Assembly: GCF_042850945.1 (NCBI RefSeq)
Contig: NZ_AP031496.1
Span: forward strand, 1,922,001-1,986,000
From: Halioxenophilus aromaticivorans
GTDB lineage: Bacteria > Pseudomonadota > Gammaproteobacteria > Pseudomonadales > Cellvibrionaceae
DNA length: 64,000 bases
Direction: 5' to 3'
The notes beneath the pieces were generated by a model, which saw nothing but the letters and a program-made list of their open reading frames with translations, had not been told where the DNA came from and made no database searches. The translations under genes were made by a program, and so were the position numbers. This document shows positions 8,280-17,481 of this stretch, one piece after another (the stretch's first letter is position 1; the number at the start of each line of letters is the position of its first letter).

Positions 8280-9590
8280 ATGAATTCTTCAGCAACAACA
8301 TTCACCGCTTACCGCAGCAGTATTTTGCACTTCACCGAGTCACCCAATGCCCAGGGCGAAGGTGTTGAGTATTTTCAAGACGGCGTATTAATTTTGGCCG
8401 ATGGCAAAGTGCACCAGCTCGGCAACAGTCAAGACTTACTGCCCCAGGTGGCAGACCTCGGCGCGAGTTTAGTGGAATTCCCAGATTCGCTGATTATGCC
8501 GGGTTTTATCGATAGCCACGTGCACTACCCACAGGTAGACGTGATAGGGTGCTTTGGCGAGCAATTACTGGATTGGCTGAATAACTATACTTTCCCCGCG
8601 GAAATGCGCTTTGCCCAGCGCGAATACGCGGATGCCGCGGCGGCGTTGTTTTTACAGCAATTGTTGGCCGGGGGCACAACCACCGCCATGGTGTATTGCA
8701 CGGTGCATCCACAATCCGTGGAGGCCTTTTTTACCGCGTCGCAAGCACTCAACACCTGCATGATAGCCGGCAAGGTATTAATGGATCGTAACGCTCCCCA
8801 AGCGTTGCAAGATACCGCGCAATCCGGTTATGAACAAAGCCAACAGCTCATCGATGGTTGGCATAATCAGGGCCGACAAAAATACGTTGTTACGCCCCGG
8901 TTTGCACCCACATCCACGCCGGAACAAATGCGCCTAGCCGGTAAGCTGCTGGCAGATAACCCGGGTGTTTACATGCAAACGCATCTATCTGAGAACACGG
9001 CGGAGTTGGCCTGGGTGCGGGATTTATTTCCCGATAACAAACACTACTTGGACGTTTACGATAAATTTGGCCTGCTGGGGCCCACCAGTGTGTTTGGCCA
9101 CGGTATTCACCTCAGCGAAGAGGAGTGGCAGCGGCTTGCCGATACTGGCTCGGGCATCGCTTTTTGCCCAACCTCCAACTTATTTTTGGGCAGCGGCTTG
9201 TTCGATTTAGCCACGGCCAGGCAGCACGGTGTCAGCGTTAGTTTGGCCACGGATGTTGGCGCCGGCACCAGCCTATGCCAACTGGTGACCCTAAACGAAG
9301 CCTATAAAGTGGCCCAGCTGCGCGGTTTAGCATTGCATCCCTACGAGGCCTTTTATTGGTTAACCCTCGGCAATGCAAAGGCTCTAATGTTGGACGACAC
9401 TATTGGCAACTTTGAGGCAGGCAAAACCGCCGACTTTATTGTGCTCAATAGCAGTTCAGTACCGCTGGTGGATTATCGAGTTCAGCAATGCAAAACGCTG
9501 TGGGAAAAACTGTTTGTCATGATGACCCTGGGCGACGATCGATTAATTCAGCACACCTACATCGCCGGGCAGCAAGCCTATAGCGCTTAG
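8280..9590 (+). CDS. guaD: guanine deaminase
   Basis: GuaD (436 aa) hydrolyses guanine to xanthine and ammonia and so feeds XDH. It belongs to the amidohydrolase superfamily: PGFIDSHVHYPQ supplies the zinc ligands His80 and His82, THLSEN and FGHGIHL supply later histidines, and LATDVGAGTS carries the conserved metal-binding Asp. The stretch AFCPTSNLFLGSGLFD is diagnostic of guanine deaminases rather than of other amidohydrolases. The ATG is five bases after the uraH stop, so the two are probably translated in one run. Length matches E. coli GuaD (439 aa). Confidence 0.94.
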   Translation: MNSSATTFTAYRSSILHFTESPNAQGEGVEYFQDGVLILADGKVHQLGNSQDLLPQVADLGASLVEFPDSLIMPGFIDSHVHYPQVDVIGCFGEQLLDWLNNYTFPAEMRFAQREYADAAAALFLQQLLAGGTTTAMVYCTVHPQSVEAFFTASQALNTCMIAGKVLMDRNAPQALQDTAQSGYEQSQQLIDGWHNQGRQKYVVTPRFAPTSTPEQMRLAGKLLADNPGVYMQTHLSENTAELAWVRDLFPDNKHYLDVYDKFGLLGPTSVFGHGIHLSEEEWQRLADTGSGIAFCPTSNLFLGSGLFDLATARQHGVSVSLATDVGAGTSLCQLVTLNEAYKVAQLRGLALHPYEAFYWLTLGNAKALMLDDTIGNFEAGKTADFIVLNSSSVPLVDYRVQQCKTLWEKLFVMMTLGDDRLIQHTYIAGQQAYSA

Positions 9591-9644
9591 CGTCAGCGAG
9601 CGCTGCAACATTTTACTGATTATGATTTACCACAAGGGCCAGCC

Positions 9645-10832
9645 GTGAGCGCGTATATTTTAGATTGGATTAGTTTGATATTTCGTTGGCTGCACGTATT
9701 GGCCGCCATCGCTTGGATTGGCTCGTCATTAAAATACGTGTGGATCGATAACAATTTGCGTAAGCCGCCCCAGTGGAAGGCCGATAAAGGCATTAAAGGT
9801 GATGTTTGGGTCATCCACGGCGGCGGTATTTACGAGCTGCAAAAATATCAGGTGGCGCCAGCGCAAATGCCGCAAACCTTGCACTGGGTTAAATGGGAAT
9901 CCTACACCACGTGGCTAACCGGGTTTTTACTGATTTCCGTGGTGTACTACAGCCAGACCAGCAGTTATTTATTGGCCGGCGATGGGCTCATCAATAGCCC
10001 CGGCTTGGCCGTTGCCGCTGGCATCGCGTTTTTATTGGCAAATTTGGCCGCCTATGAGGGGCTTATCCGCACCCCGCTGGTTAACAAAGGGCCGGTGTTT
10101 GCAGTCACCATGGCGGTGTTTTTGTTAGTCTCCAGCTACATCGCCTTTGCGTTGTTTGCGCCACGGGCTGCGGCGTTACACGTGGGGGCGGCCATTGGCA
10201 CCATCATGAGTGGCAACGTGTTCTTTGGCATAGTGCCGGCGCAAAAAGCCTTTGTTAAAGCCATAGAGGCGGGCCAGCCTCCGCCGGAGGCCAAAGCCGC
10301 CTTTGCCAAGCTGCGCTCTACCCACAACAACTATTTAACTCTACCGGTGATCATGTTGATGATCTCCAACCACTACCCAATTCTGTACAGCCATCCCTGG
10401 GGGTGGTTGTTGGTGATCGCGGTGGCTTTAATCAGTGCCTACGCTCGGCACTTTTTTAATTTGCGCAACCAGGGCATCACCAAACCCAGCATTTTGGTGG
10501 TGTCTGTTGTGTGTTTGATAGCCGTGGTGGTCGCCGCTCAAATGACGGCCTTTAAACCGGTTGCATCCGCCAAAGGCGACTTGCGGGTGAGCGATGCCGA
10601 TGCCATGGCCATTGTGGCGGAGCACTGCATGGGTTGCCATGCGGCACAGCCCACCAGTCCTGGCTTTCTGGCGCCGCCGGCCGGGGTGATATTGGAAACA
10701 CCCAAGCAAACCAAGGCCTGGCAAGAGCGCATCATGGCGGTGGCGGTGCAAAGCCAATACATGCCCCTGGGTAATCTCACCGGTATGACCGAGCAACAAC
10801 GTCACGCTCTGGGAGTATGGCTGCAACAGTAA
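9645..10832 (+). CDS. puuD: membrane urate hydroxylase with cytochrome c domain
   Basis: PuuD converts urate to 5-hydroxyisourate and passes electrons to a c-type haem rather than to O2 directly, as established for Agrobacterium PuuD. The 395-aa protein has an integral-membrane N-terminal part (about eight hydrophobic helices up to residue 305) beginning with RWLHVLAAIAWIGSS, and a C-terminal cytochrome c domain with the haem motif CMGCH at residues 328-332 and a later Met as likely axial ligand. It starts at a GTG behind AAGGG, 54 bp after guaD. With it the locus has every step from guanine to allantoin. Confidence 0.93.
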   Translation: MSAYILDWISLIFRWLHVLAAIAWIGSSLKYVWIDNNLRKPPQWKADKGIKGDVWVIHGGGIYELQKYQVAPAQMPQTLHWVKWESYTTWLTGFLLISVVYYSQTSSYLLAGDGLINSPGLAVAAGIAFLLANLAAYEGLIRTPLVNKGPVFAVTMAVFLLVSSYIAFALFAPRAAALHVGAAIGTIMSGNVFFGIVPAQKAFVKAIEAGQPPPEAKAAFAKLRSTHNNYLTLPVIMLMISNHYPILYSHPWGWLLVIAVALISAYARHFFNLRNQGITKPSILVVSVVCLIAVVVAAQMTAFKPVASAKGDLRVSDADAMAIVAEHCMGCHAAQPTSPGFLAPPAGVILETPKQTKAWQERIMAVAVQSQYMPLGNLTGMTEQQRHALGVWLQQ

Positions 10833-10912
10833 GGTTTCAAGCCCTGCATTTGTCACACAGCTGGGCTAGAATGCGCTGCTAAAAAGATCGACCCTAAGAG
10901 AGCGAGCGCCTG

Positions 10913-12430
10913 ATGGAAACCTTACCCCTGACGAAATTTACCGTCGAAGTCATGGCATTTATTGCCATTCTGTTTGTTGTTGTGGTTGGGGTGAGCATAT
11001 TGGTGGTGTGCTATATGTACATTGTCGATGTGCGCCAACGCAGCCACACCATACGTCGCAACTATCCGGTGATTGGCCGGTTCCGGTACTTTTTTGAGCA
11101 CTTGGGCGAGTTCTTTCGCCAGTATTTCTTTGCCTTGGACCGCGAAGAGCTGCCGTTTAACCGGGCCCAGCGCAGTTGGGTCTATCGCGCTGCTAAAAAT
11201 ATCGACGGTACCGTAGCCTTCGGTTCTACCCGGCCTTTGAATCAGCCCGGCGATGTAATTTTCCTCAATGGTTTATTCCCAACACTGTCTGAGGATCATG
11301 TTAAACCCAAGCATGTGGTGATTGGTGAAGGCTACGCAGAAAAGCCGTTTTCCGCTAAATCGTTTTTCAATGTTTCCGGTATGAGCTACGGTGCACTGGG
11401 TGCGCCAGCGGTGCGTGCACTGTCCTTTGGGGCGGCCAAGGCCGGCATTTGGTTAAACACAGGCGAGGGCGGGTTATCAAAATTCCACCTCGAGGGTAAC
11501 TGTGATTTGGTGTTTCAGATCGGAACCGCCAAATACGGTGTGCAAGACAGCCAAGGGCGTTTAAACCAAGACAAGCTGCTAAAAATTGCCGCCCACGATC
11601 AAGTTAAAATGTTTGAAATCAAACTCAGCCAGGGGGCTAAGCCGGGCAAAGGGGGCATGCTGCCGGGTAAAAAGGTTACCGCCGAGATCGCGCGCACCCG
11701 GGATATTCCCGAAGGCCAGGACTCCAACAGCCCCAACGGCCACGTTGATATTCGCAGCTTGGACGATTTGCTTACCATGGTGCATCGCATTCGTACCTTA
11801 ACCGGGAAGCCAACCGGCTTTAAACTGGTGTTGGGCAGTGCCGGTTGGTTGGATGAAATGGCTTCTCTTATTGAGCAAAAAGGCCTTGAGTATGCGCCGG
11901 ACTTTATTACCTTAGACAGCGCCGATGGCGGCACCGGAGCCGCGCCGCAAAGTTTAATGGATTACATGGGCCTGCCCATTGATGCCAGCCTTCCCAAAGT
12001 GGCGGATAAGCTCACGCAGTACAACTTAAAACCGCGTATCAAACTGATAGTGTCTGGTAAGTTGGTCAACCCGGGTAAAGTAGCCTGGGCCTTGGCCATG
12101 GGCGCCGATTATGTGGTGTCCGCGCGGGGTTTTCTGTTCTCCCTGGGGTGTATTCAAGCCCTTCAATGCAACAAAAACACTTGCCCAACCGGGATAACCA
12201 CCCACGATGAAGACCTACAGCAAGGCCTGGATGTTGAGAATAAATCGGAACGCGTAATGCATTACGCCAAAAACCTTACTAAAGAGGTGGGTGTTATTGC
12301 GCACTCCTGTGGTGCTGATGACCCAAGGATGCTCAATCGGGATCATGTACAAATAATCAACGAAACAGGCATGCCTGAGCCTGTAACCGACCTGTACCCC
12401 AACATTATTGCCCGGTCGCAGACGAATTAA
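10913..12430 (+). CDS. FMN-binding glutamate synthase-like protein
   Basis: This 505-aa protein has one N-terminal membrane helix (about residues 12-35) followed by a domain like the FMN/Fe-S core of glutamate synthase large subunit. Visible are the FMN barrel segments SGMSYGALGAPAV, DSADGGTGAAP and SARGFLFSLGCIQALQCNKNTCPTG, the last carrying the cysteines of a 3Fe-4S cluster. It lacks the glutamine amidotransferase domain, so it is not a complete glutamate synthase. Such stand-alone membrane-anchored versions are common in Proteobacteria but their reaction is not established. It has its own 80-bp gap after puuD and may not belong to the purine operon. Confidence 0.85.
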   Translation: METLPLTKFTVEVMAFIAILFVVVVGVSILVVCYMYIVDVRQRSHTIRRNYPVIGRFRYFFEHLGEFFRQYFFALDREELPFNRAQRSWVYRAAKNIDGTVAFGSTRPLNQPGDVIFLNGLFPTLSEDHVKPKHVVIGEGYAEKPFSAKSFFNVSGMSYGALGAPAVRALSFGAAKAGIWLNTGEGGLSKFHLEGNCDLVFQIGTAKYGVQDSQGRLNQDKLLKIAAHDQVKMFEIKLSQGAKPGKGGMLPGKKVTAEIARTRDIPEGQDSNSPNGHVDIRSLDDLLTMVHRIRTLTGKPTGFKLVLGSAGWLDEMASLIEQKGLEYAPDFITLDSADGGTGAAPQSLMDYMGLPIDASLPKVADKLTQYNLKPRIKLIVSGKLVNPGKVAWALAMGADYVVSARGFLFSLGCIQALQCNKNTCPTGITTHDEDLQQGLDVENKSERVMHYAKNLTKEVGVIAHSCGADDPRMLNRDHVQIINETGMPEPVTDLYPNIIARSQTN

Positions 12431-12453
12431 CTGGCAGAGTGTTTACCTTTGGC

Positions 12454-12481
12454 CCGGTTTGTGGATGATTGAACAAACCGG
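12454..12481. repeat. 9-bp inverted repeat after the GltB-like gene
   Basis: CCGGTTTGT and ACAAACCGG form a perfect 9-bp dyad around a 10-base loop, 24 bp after the stop codon. There is no T-run, so it may slow transcription, stabilise the mRNA 3' end, or be a binding site ahead of sodB. Confidence 0.45.
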
Positions 12482-12612
12482 TCTAGGAAAGAGTCATAAA
12501 CCGTACACAAAGCTTCGCTTGGGGTTGAAACTTGCTAGCTTGCCCCAACGTGTAGTGCAACAACCAAAAAATTATACACCTGTGATTAACCAAACTGATA
12601 AGGAACGAGACA

Positions 12613-13194
12613 ATGGCTTTCGAACTGCCCCCTTTGCCCTACGCTAAAGACGCACTGGCCCCTCATATCTCTGAAGAAACCCTGGATTTCCACTACGGCA
12701 AGCACCACCAAACCTACGTAACTAAGTTGAATGGCTTGGTAGAAGGCACCGAGAACGCCTCTAAGAGCCTGGAAGAAATCATCAAAACCTCCTCTGGTGG
12801 CATGTTTAACAACGCTGCTCAGATTTGGAACCACACCTTCTACTGGCACTGCCTAAGCCCTAACGGTGGTGGCGAGCCTACTGGTGCACTGGCCGACGCC
12901 ATCAACGCCAAGTGGGACTCTTTCGCAAACTTCAAAGAAGTATTCAGCACCGAAGCCGCCAACAACTTTGGTTCTGGCTGGACTTGGTTGGTGAAAAAAT
13001 CCGACGGTAGCCTGGATATTTTAAACACCAGCAACGCTGGTTGCCCGCTGACCAACGAAGACGTAACCGCTTTGTTGACCGTTGACGTGTGGGAGCATGC
13101 CTACTACATCGATTACCGTAACTCTCGTCCAAACTACATGGAAGCCTTCTGGAAATTGGTAAACTGGGAATTCGTTGCCAAGAACCTAGGTTAA
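12613..13194 (+). CDS. sodB: iron superoxide dismutase
   Basis: SodB (193 aa, same size as E. coli SodB) dismutates superoxide in the cytoplasm. Metal ligands fall at the family positions: His27 in DFHYGKHH, His74 in WNHTFYWHC, and Asp and His in the DVWEHAYYIDY segment near residues 157-161. The GGMFNNAAQIWNHTFYW and AANNFGSGWTWLV segments are those of iron rather than manganese enzymes. It begins at an ATG behind AAGGAAC and is followed by its own terminator, so it is a single-gene unit. Confidence 0.97.
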   Translation: MAFELPPLPYAKDALAPHISEETLDFHYGKHHQTYVTKLNGLVEGTENASKSLEEIIKTSSGGMFNNAAQIWNHTFYWHCLSPNGGGEPTGALADAINAKWDSFANFKEVFSTEAANNFGSGWTWLVKKSDGSLDILNTSNAGCPLTNEDVTALLTVDVWEHAYYIDYRNSRPNYMEAFWKLVNWEFVAKNLG

Positions 13195-13208
13195 TCCCAG
13201 TTAAAAAT

Positions 13209-13231
13209 GGCCGCATCTGCGGCCTTTTTTT
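13209..13231 (+). terminator. intrinsic terminator of sodB
   Basis: GGCCGCA, a 2-base loop, TGCGGCC and seven T's begin 15 bp after the sodB stop. A perfect GC-rich stem with T-run is textbook. Confidence 0.9.
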
Positions 13232-13367
13232 GTCTGTCATTTCTTCTTAAGAACATCTTTAGCTCATTTCTGGCAACCATTCCCGCCTGCTTTCTAGCTA
13301 GTTCTCGCTCTGTTTTCTGCATGCTGCCCAGGCATAGTTGCCCACCTACCCGGGCGGCAGGGGTAAA

Positions 13368-15074
13368 CTATTCTGCCAACCATAGCTCGTCGCCGCCTAA
13401 TTCAGCACTGGCAGTAACGCCGGTAAAGTATGTGTGGCTGCGGGGCAGTAAATTGGCTAAATAAAACGCGCAGGTTGTTGTTTTGCGGGTATAAAAGCTA
13501 TCCCCACTGTGTTCGTCGCACACTGCTTTGGCCTTACGGTGGCTGGTCGCCATTAGGCAGCCGGCGAGGGTGGACGCATACAGCATCATAAAATCAAACG
13601 CCACGGCGGGGCTCGCTTTGGGGTTAGACAGCACCCAGGCCAAGGCATCCTCACACTGGCTTAGCGCCGTCTGCAACTGCGGCCATTGGCTGCAATCGCC
13701 AGCCAACTGCTGCATTTCCGCCAGCAGTTGTTGCACGCCGCTGCCGCCATCGCGCAAACACTTGCGGCCAATAAAATCCAAGGCCTGAATCCCGTTAGTG
13801 CCTTCGTAGATGGGGAAAATACGGCAATCTCGCAGGTGTTGGGCGGCGCCAGTTTCCTCCACAAAGCCCATGCCGCCGTGCACTTGAACCCCAAGTGAGG
13901 TGGATTCCATGGCCACTTCAGTGCACCAGGCTTTTACCAGCGGCGTGGTTACATCCAGTAGGGTTTGCTGGCCGCGGTCTTGGCAGGCGATGGCGTAAAA
14001 TGACAGCGCGCGGCTGGCTTCGGTCAGTGCGCGCATGGTCAGCAGCATTCGTTTTACGTCCGGATGGGCGATGATGGCGGCCGGCTTGCCGTCCACGCTG
14101 CCTTGCACCCGATCCTTAGCGTAGCCCAACGCTTGTTGATAGGCTCGCTCAGCCACAGCAACACCTTGGTGGCCCACGGCCAACCGGGCCTGGTTCATCA
14201 TGGCAAACATGTACATCAGGCCTTTGTTTTCCTCGCCGACCAAGTAGCCCACGGCACCGCCGTTATCGCCGTACTGCATAACGCAGGTGGGGCTGGCGTG
14301 GATGCCCAGCTTATGCTCCGTGGAGACCGTTTGCACATCGTTGCGCTGGCCGGGGTTGCCATCGGCATCCAGCAAGTATTTGGGCACAATAAACATAGAG
14401 ATGCCTTTGGTGCCTTCTGGTGCATCCGGCGTGCGTGCCAGTACTAGGTGAATGATGTTTTCGGACAGTTCCTGGTCACCCCAGGTGATGTAAATTTTTT
14501 GACCACTAATAAGATAGTGGTCGCCGTTGCGCACAGCCTTGGTTTTAACGTTACCCAGATCGCTGCCGGCATTGCCTTCGGTGAGGTTCATGGTGCCAGA
14601 CCACTGCCCAGTCACCAAATTGCCCAAGTAGGTTTGCTTTTGCTCGTCGCTGCCATATAAATCCAGGGCGTGTATCACGCCTTGGGTGAGCAAACTCAGC
14701 AAGCTGTAGGCAACGTTACTGGATTGCAGCATTTCATTTACGGTAAGGCCCACAAGGTTGGGGAAGCCAGAACCGCCGTATTGGGTTTTACTGGCCAAAG
14801 TCAGCCAGCCGGATTCCACCAGCTGAGGGTGTAGGGCATTTATCACATCGGGCACCGTGACCGTGCCGTTTTCAACATGGCTACCCTGTTGGTCGCTGGG
14901 GTGGTTGCTGGGGGCGATCTCTTGCTCAAAGAACTTGGCCGCCTCGGGTAATAGCTCAGCCACCATCTCCAAACTGGCATCTTCAAAACCCGGTTGTTGG
15001 GCGATGTCAGAATAATTACAAATATGTTCCAGTAGGAATAAAAACTCTTTTTCTGGCGCGCGATATATTGTCAT
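13368..15074 (-). CDS. acyl-CoA dehydrogenase, long DmdC-like type
   Basis: This FAD flavoenzyme (568 aa) introduces a 2,3 double bond into an acyl-CoA. It is about 180 residues longer than simple acyl-CoA dehydrogenases because of an N-terminal helical extension and an extra C-terminal domain, the layout seen in 3-methylmercaptopropionyl-CoA dehydrogenase (DmdC) and relatives. Core signatures are MNLTEGNAGSDLGNVKT (FAD and substrate site), GQKIYITWGDQ, NQARLAVGHQGVAVAERAYQQAL and QVHGGMGFVEETGAAQHLRDCRIFPIYEGTNGIQA, which includes the usual C-terminal catalytic loop. Starts at an ATG beside a GGGGTCAT sequence. It stands alone; substrate cannot be deduced and DMSP use should not be assumed. 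Confidence 0.88.
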   Translation of the reverse strand: MTIYRAPEKEFLFLLEHICNYSDIAQQPGFEDASLEMVAELLPEAAKFFEQEIAPSNHPSDQQGSHVENGTVTVPDVINALHPQLVESGWLTLASKTQYGGSGFPNLVGLTVNEMLQSSNVAYSLLSLLTQGVIHALDLYGSDEQKQTYLGNLVTGQWSGTMNLTEGNAGSDLGNVKTKAVRNGDHYLISGQKIYITWGDQELSENIIHLVLARTPDAPEGTKGISMFIVPKYLLDADGNPGQRNDVQTVSTEHKLGIHASPTCVMQYGDNGGAVGYLVGEENKGLMYMFAMMNQARLAVGHQGVAVAERAYQQALGYAKDRVQGSVDGKPAAIIAHPDVKRMLLTMRALTEASRALSFYAIACQDRGQQTLLDVTTPLVKAWCTEVAMESTSLGVQVHGGMGFVEETGAAQHLRDCRIFPIYEGTNGIQALDFIGRKCLRDGGSGVQQLLAEMQQLAGDCSQWPQLQTALSQCEDALAWVLSNPKASPAVAFDFMMLYASTLAGCLMATSHRKAKAVCDEHSGDSFYTRKTTTCAFYLANLLPRSHTYFTGVTASAELGGDELWLAE

Positions 15075-15420
15075 AGGATGACCCCGAAAGACGTAGGTTA
15101 TAACTGTTATTTTAAGTTGGAGATCTCTGGGTGCTGTGATCTATCTCAAACCCAGTAATTATAGATTTGTACCAGCCTTTACAGTTCCTGCTGTTAGTTT
15201 AATTTCTAATTACGCAAAATAGGTAAAAACGAATCACTACAGGATTAAAAACATTCACTATTTTGCCGTTAATTTTCTGATATAACGCGAGACTAAATTT
15301 ACCTGCTCTTGTCATGATAACCAAAGCGTCTTGATTTACGGCGTCTAGAAATTCGCCGTCTGGGATAGGCGATTAATGACTGAATCGGAAGTGTAAGATT
15401 TACACGGCAAGAGGGAAAAC
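15075..15420. promoter_or_regulatory. divergent intergenic region
   Basis: These 346 bp between the acyl-CoA dehydrogenase (leftward) and the SRPBCC-ubiD pair (rightward) are AT-rich and have no ORF I would defend. Both promoters must lie here; I could not choose a convincing -35/-10 pair. AGAGGG just before 15421 is the SRPBCC ribosome site. Confidence 0.5.
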
Positions 15421-15831
15421 ATGGTAGCGTTAATTCACGAAGTTAATATTCACGCCTCTGCGCAGGCGTGCTTTCAAGCGGTCACGGATCTTTCGCTGTT
15501 GCGTCAATGGCATCTCGGTAAAGTTGATGGCAGCGTGCAATTAGGGGAAGAGCTGGTACTTTTGCCTAAGCCTCACTTGCAATTTATTTTAAAAACCACG
15601 GAATACACAATCAATCAGCGGCTGGTGCAAACGTTGGTTTCCGGTGCTGGCCATCAATCTGTAATCACCGAACTGACTCCCTTGGCAGATGGTCGCACGC
15701 GCGTGCGTTTAACTCACGATGGCTGGGAAGAAAACGATCCGAATATAGCCCAATGCAATATGCAGTGGGGTGCGGCATTGCATCGGCTCAGTCTTTTTCT
15801 TGAGACGTCGGACAGTGAGGTTGCATCATGA
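15421..15831 (+). CDS. SRPBCC (START-like) small protein
   Basis: A 136-aa protein of the SRPBCC/polyketide-cyclase-like fold, which forms a deep pocket for hydrophobic ligands. The family pattern is visible: a first strand followed by ACFQAVTDLSLLRQWH, a central antiparallel sheet with RTRVRLTHDGWEEN, and an amphipathic C-terminal helix. No catalytic residues can be assigned. It starts at an ATG behind AGAGGG and its stop overlaps the ubiD-like start by 4 bp (ATGA), so the two are translationally coupled and probably act on the same compound. It could bind substrate or product of the decarboxylase; that is inference. Confidence 0.75.
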   Translation: MVALIHEVNIHASAQACFQAVTDLSLLRQWHLGKVDGSVQLGEELVLLPKPHLQFILKTTEYTINQRLVQTLVSGAGHQSVITELTPLADGRTRVRLTHDGWEENDPNIAQCNMQWGAALHRLSLFLETSDSEVAS

Positions 15832-17453
15832 GTGACAAGGTCGTTGCTTCCAAACAACAAAACCAAGATTACGTAGTGCGGCAAGCCGGTGAAGATCACC
15901 CGTTGCAGTGGCAATCTCCCCCCATTAACGATTTACGCTCCGCCTTGGCCTATTTAGAAAACTTCGATGACACAGAGGTTTACACCACCGATTATCCCAC
16001 CGACCCCATTGCAGAGCTGGCCGGGGTTTATCGCCGCATAGGAGCCGGTGCCACCGTGCAGCCGCCTCGGCAGCAGGGACCGGCGATGTTATTTACCAAT
16101 TTAAAAGGCTACGACCAAAGCCGAGTGTTGGTCGGTTTGCTTGCGTCACGGCGCCGGGTAAGCCGATTGTTAGGTGCGCCAGAGCGAGAGCTGGGCAAAC
16201 AAATGGGTCAGGCTAGGCGAGTGGTGACACCGCCCAAAGAGGTCGACCACGCACCGGTGCAAGAAGTAATCCACCGCGCTGATGATCCAGAATTTGATCT
16301 GCGTAAAATCTTGCCGGCTCCCACCAACACCATAGAGGACGCCGGTCCCTATTTTTGCATGGGTTTGGTGCTTGGCTCAGACATAGACGACCCAAATAAT
16401 GTCGATGTCACCATTCATCGCCTGTGCGTACAAAGCAAAGATGAGCTATCCATTTTCTTTGCCCCTGGCAGACACATTGATGCCTTTCGGCAAAAAGCAG
16501 AAAGCTTAAATAAACCGTTACCGGTGTCGGTTAATATGGGCTTAGACCCGGCTATTTATATCGGCGCAGAATTTGAAGCGCCAACCACGCCCTTTGGTTT
16601 TGATGAACTGTGTGTGGCCGGAGGGCTGCGCGGAGAGCCGGTTGAATTGGCGCGCTGTGTGAGCGTGAACCAACGTTGCATTGCGCGAGCGGAGATTGTG
16701 ATTGAAGGCGAGATCTTACCCAGCGTTAGGGTGGCGGAAGATAAAAATTCTCACACCGGCAAGGCCATGCCCGAGTTCCCCGGTTACACCGGTGATGCTA
16801 ACACGTCGCTACCGGTGATTAAAGTTAAAGCCATTACCACACGTACAAATCCCATTTTGCAAACCTTGGTGGGGCCGGGTGAAGAACATGTCTCTATGGC
16901 TGGTATTCCCACCGAGGCTTCTATCTGGAATCAGTGCGAAGATGCCTTGCCCGGCCTGGTGCAAAATGTGTATGCACACTCTGCTGGTGGCGGTAAGTTT
17001 TTGGCCGTTATTCAGGTGAAAAAAAGAAACGCCGCCGACGATGGCATGACCAAGCAAGCGGCGGTTCTCGCCCTGGCGGTGTATCGTGAATTAAAAAATG
17101 TGATCTTAGTGGATGAGGACGTCGACCTATTCGATACCGACGACGTGCTTTGGGCCATGCAAACCCGCTATGTGGGCGATTTGGATACGACCTTTGTGCC
17201 CGGTGTGACAGGCCACGTGTTAGACCCTTCTCAGCAGCCCGAGTACGACGGCCGTTTATCCTCCAAGGGCACCACCACCAAAACCATTTTTGATTGCACC
17301 GTGCCTTTTAAATTAAAACAACATTTTGTGCGGGCGCAGTTTAAACCGGTGGAGCCATGGCTATGGGCGCCAGATTTGTACACCGAGGAAAGAATAGCCC
17401 GCGAAAAAGCCATACTGGCTGGTACCGGGCAAATCAATAATGACGATAAATAG
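15828..17453 (+). CDS. UbiD-family (de)carboxylase
   Basis: UbiD-family enzymes use prenylated FMN for reversible non-oxidative decarboxylation of aromatic or unsaturated acids. This 541-aa protein has the cofactor-binding block NVDVTIHRLCVQ with PGRHIDAF, and the acidic active-site region PEFPGYTG followed by IKVKAITTRTNPIL, which aligns with the catalytic Glu segment of the family. It is longer than ubiquinone-pathway UbiD, resembles the degradative (phenolic acid) branch, and is not with other ubi genes. The ubiX gene needed for the cofactor is not in the window. The ATG at 15828 overlaps the preceding stop. The substrate is unknown; the SRPBCC partner is the only contextual clue. Confidence 0.88.
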   Translation: MSDKVVASKQQNQDYVVRQAGEDHPLQWQSPPINDLRSALAYLENFDDTEVYTTDYPTDPIAELAGVYRRIGAGATVQPPRQQGPAMLFTNLKGYDQSRVLVGLLASRRRVSRLLGAPERELGKQMGQARRVVTPPKEVDHAPVQEVIHRADDPEFDLRKILPAPTNTIEDAGPYFCMGLVLGSDIDDPNNVDVTIHRLCVQSKDELSIFFAPGRHIDAFRQKAESLNKPLPVSVNMGLDPAIYIGAEFEAPTTPFGFDELCVAGGLRGEPVELARCVSVNQRCIARAEIVIEGEILPSVRVAEDKNSHTGKAMPEFPGYTGDANTSLPVIKVKAITTRTNPILQTLVGPGEEHVSMAGIPTEASIWNQCEDALPGLVQNVYAHSAGGGKFLAVIQVKKRNAADDGMTKQAAVLALAVYRELKNVILVDEDVDLFDTDDVLWAMQTRYVGDLDTTFVPGVTGHVLDPSQQPEYDGRLSSKGTTTKTIFDCTVPFKLKQHFVRAQFKPVEPWLWAPDLYTEERIAREKAILAGTGQINNDDK

Positions 17454-17454
17454 A

Positions 17455-17481
17455 CCGGCTAAAACACCGTATTTTAGCCGG
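17455..17481. terminator. bidirectional terminator between ubiD-like and lysR genes
   Basis: CCGGCTAAAA and TTTTAGCCGG form a perfect 10-bp stem with a 7-base loop, starting just after the ubiD-like stop. The A/T half of the stem gives T-runs in both directions. The end of the LysR gene lies inside the stem. Confidence 0.75.

Noticed and set aside
10850..10872. TTGTCA and TAGAAT as promoter of the GltB-like gene
   Set aside because: The spacer is only 11 bases, too short for sigma70.
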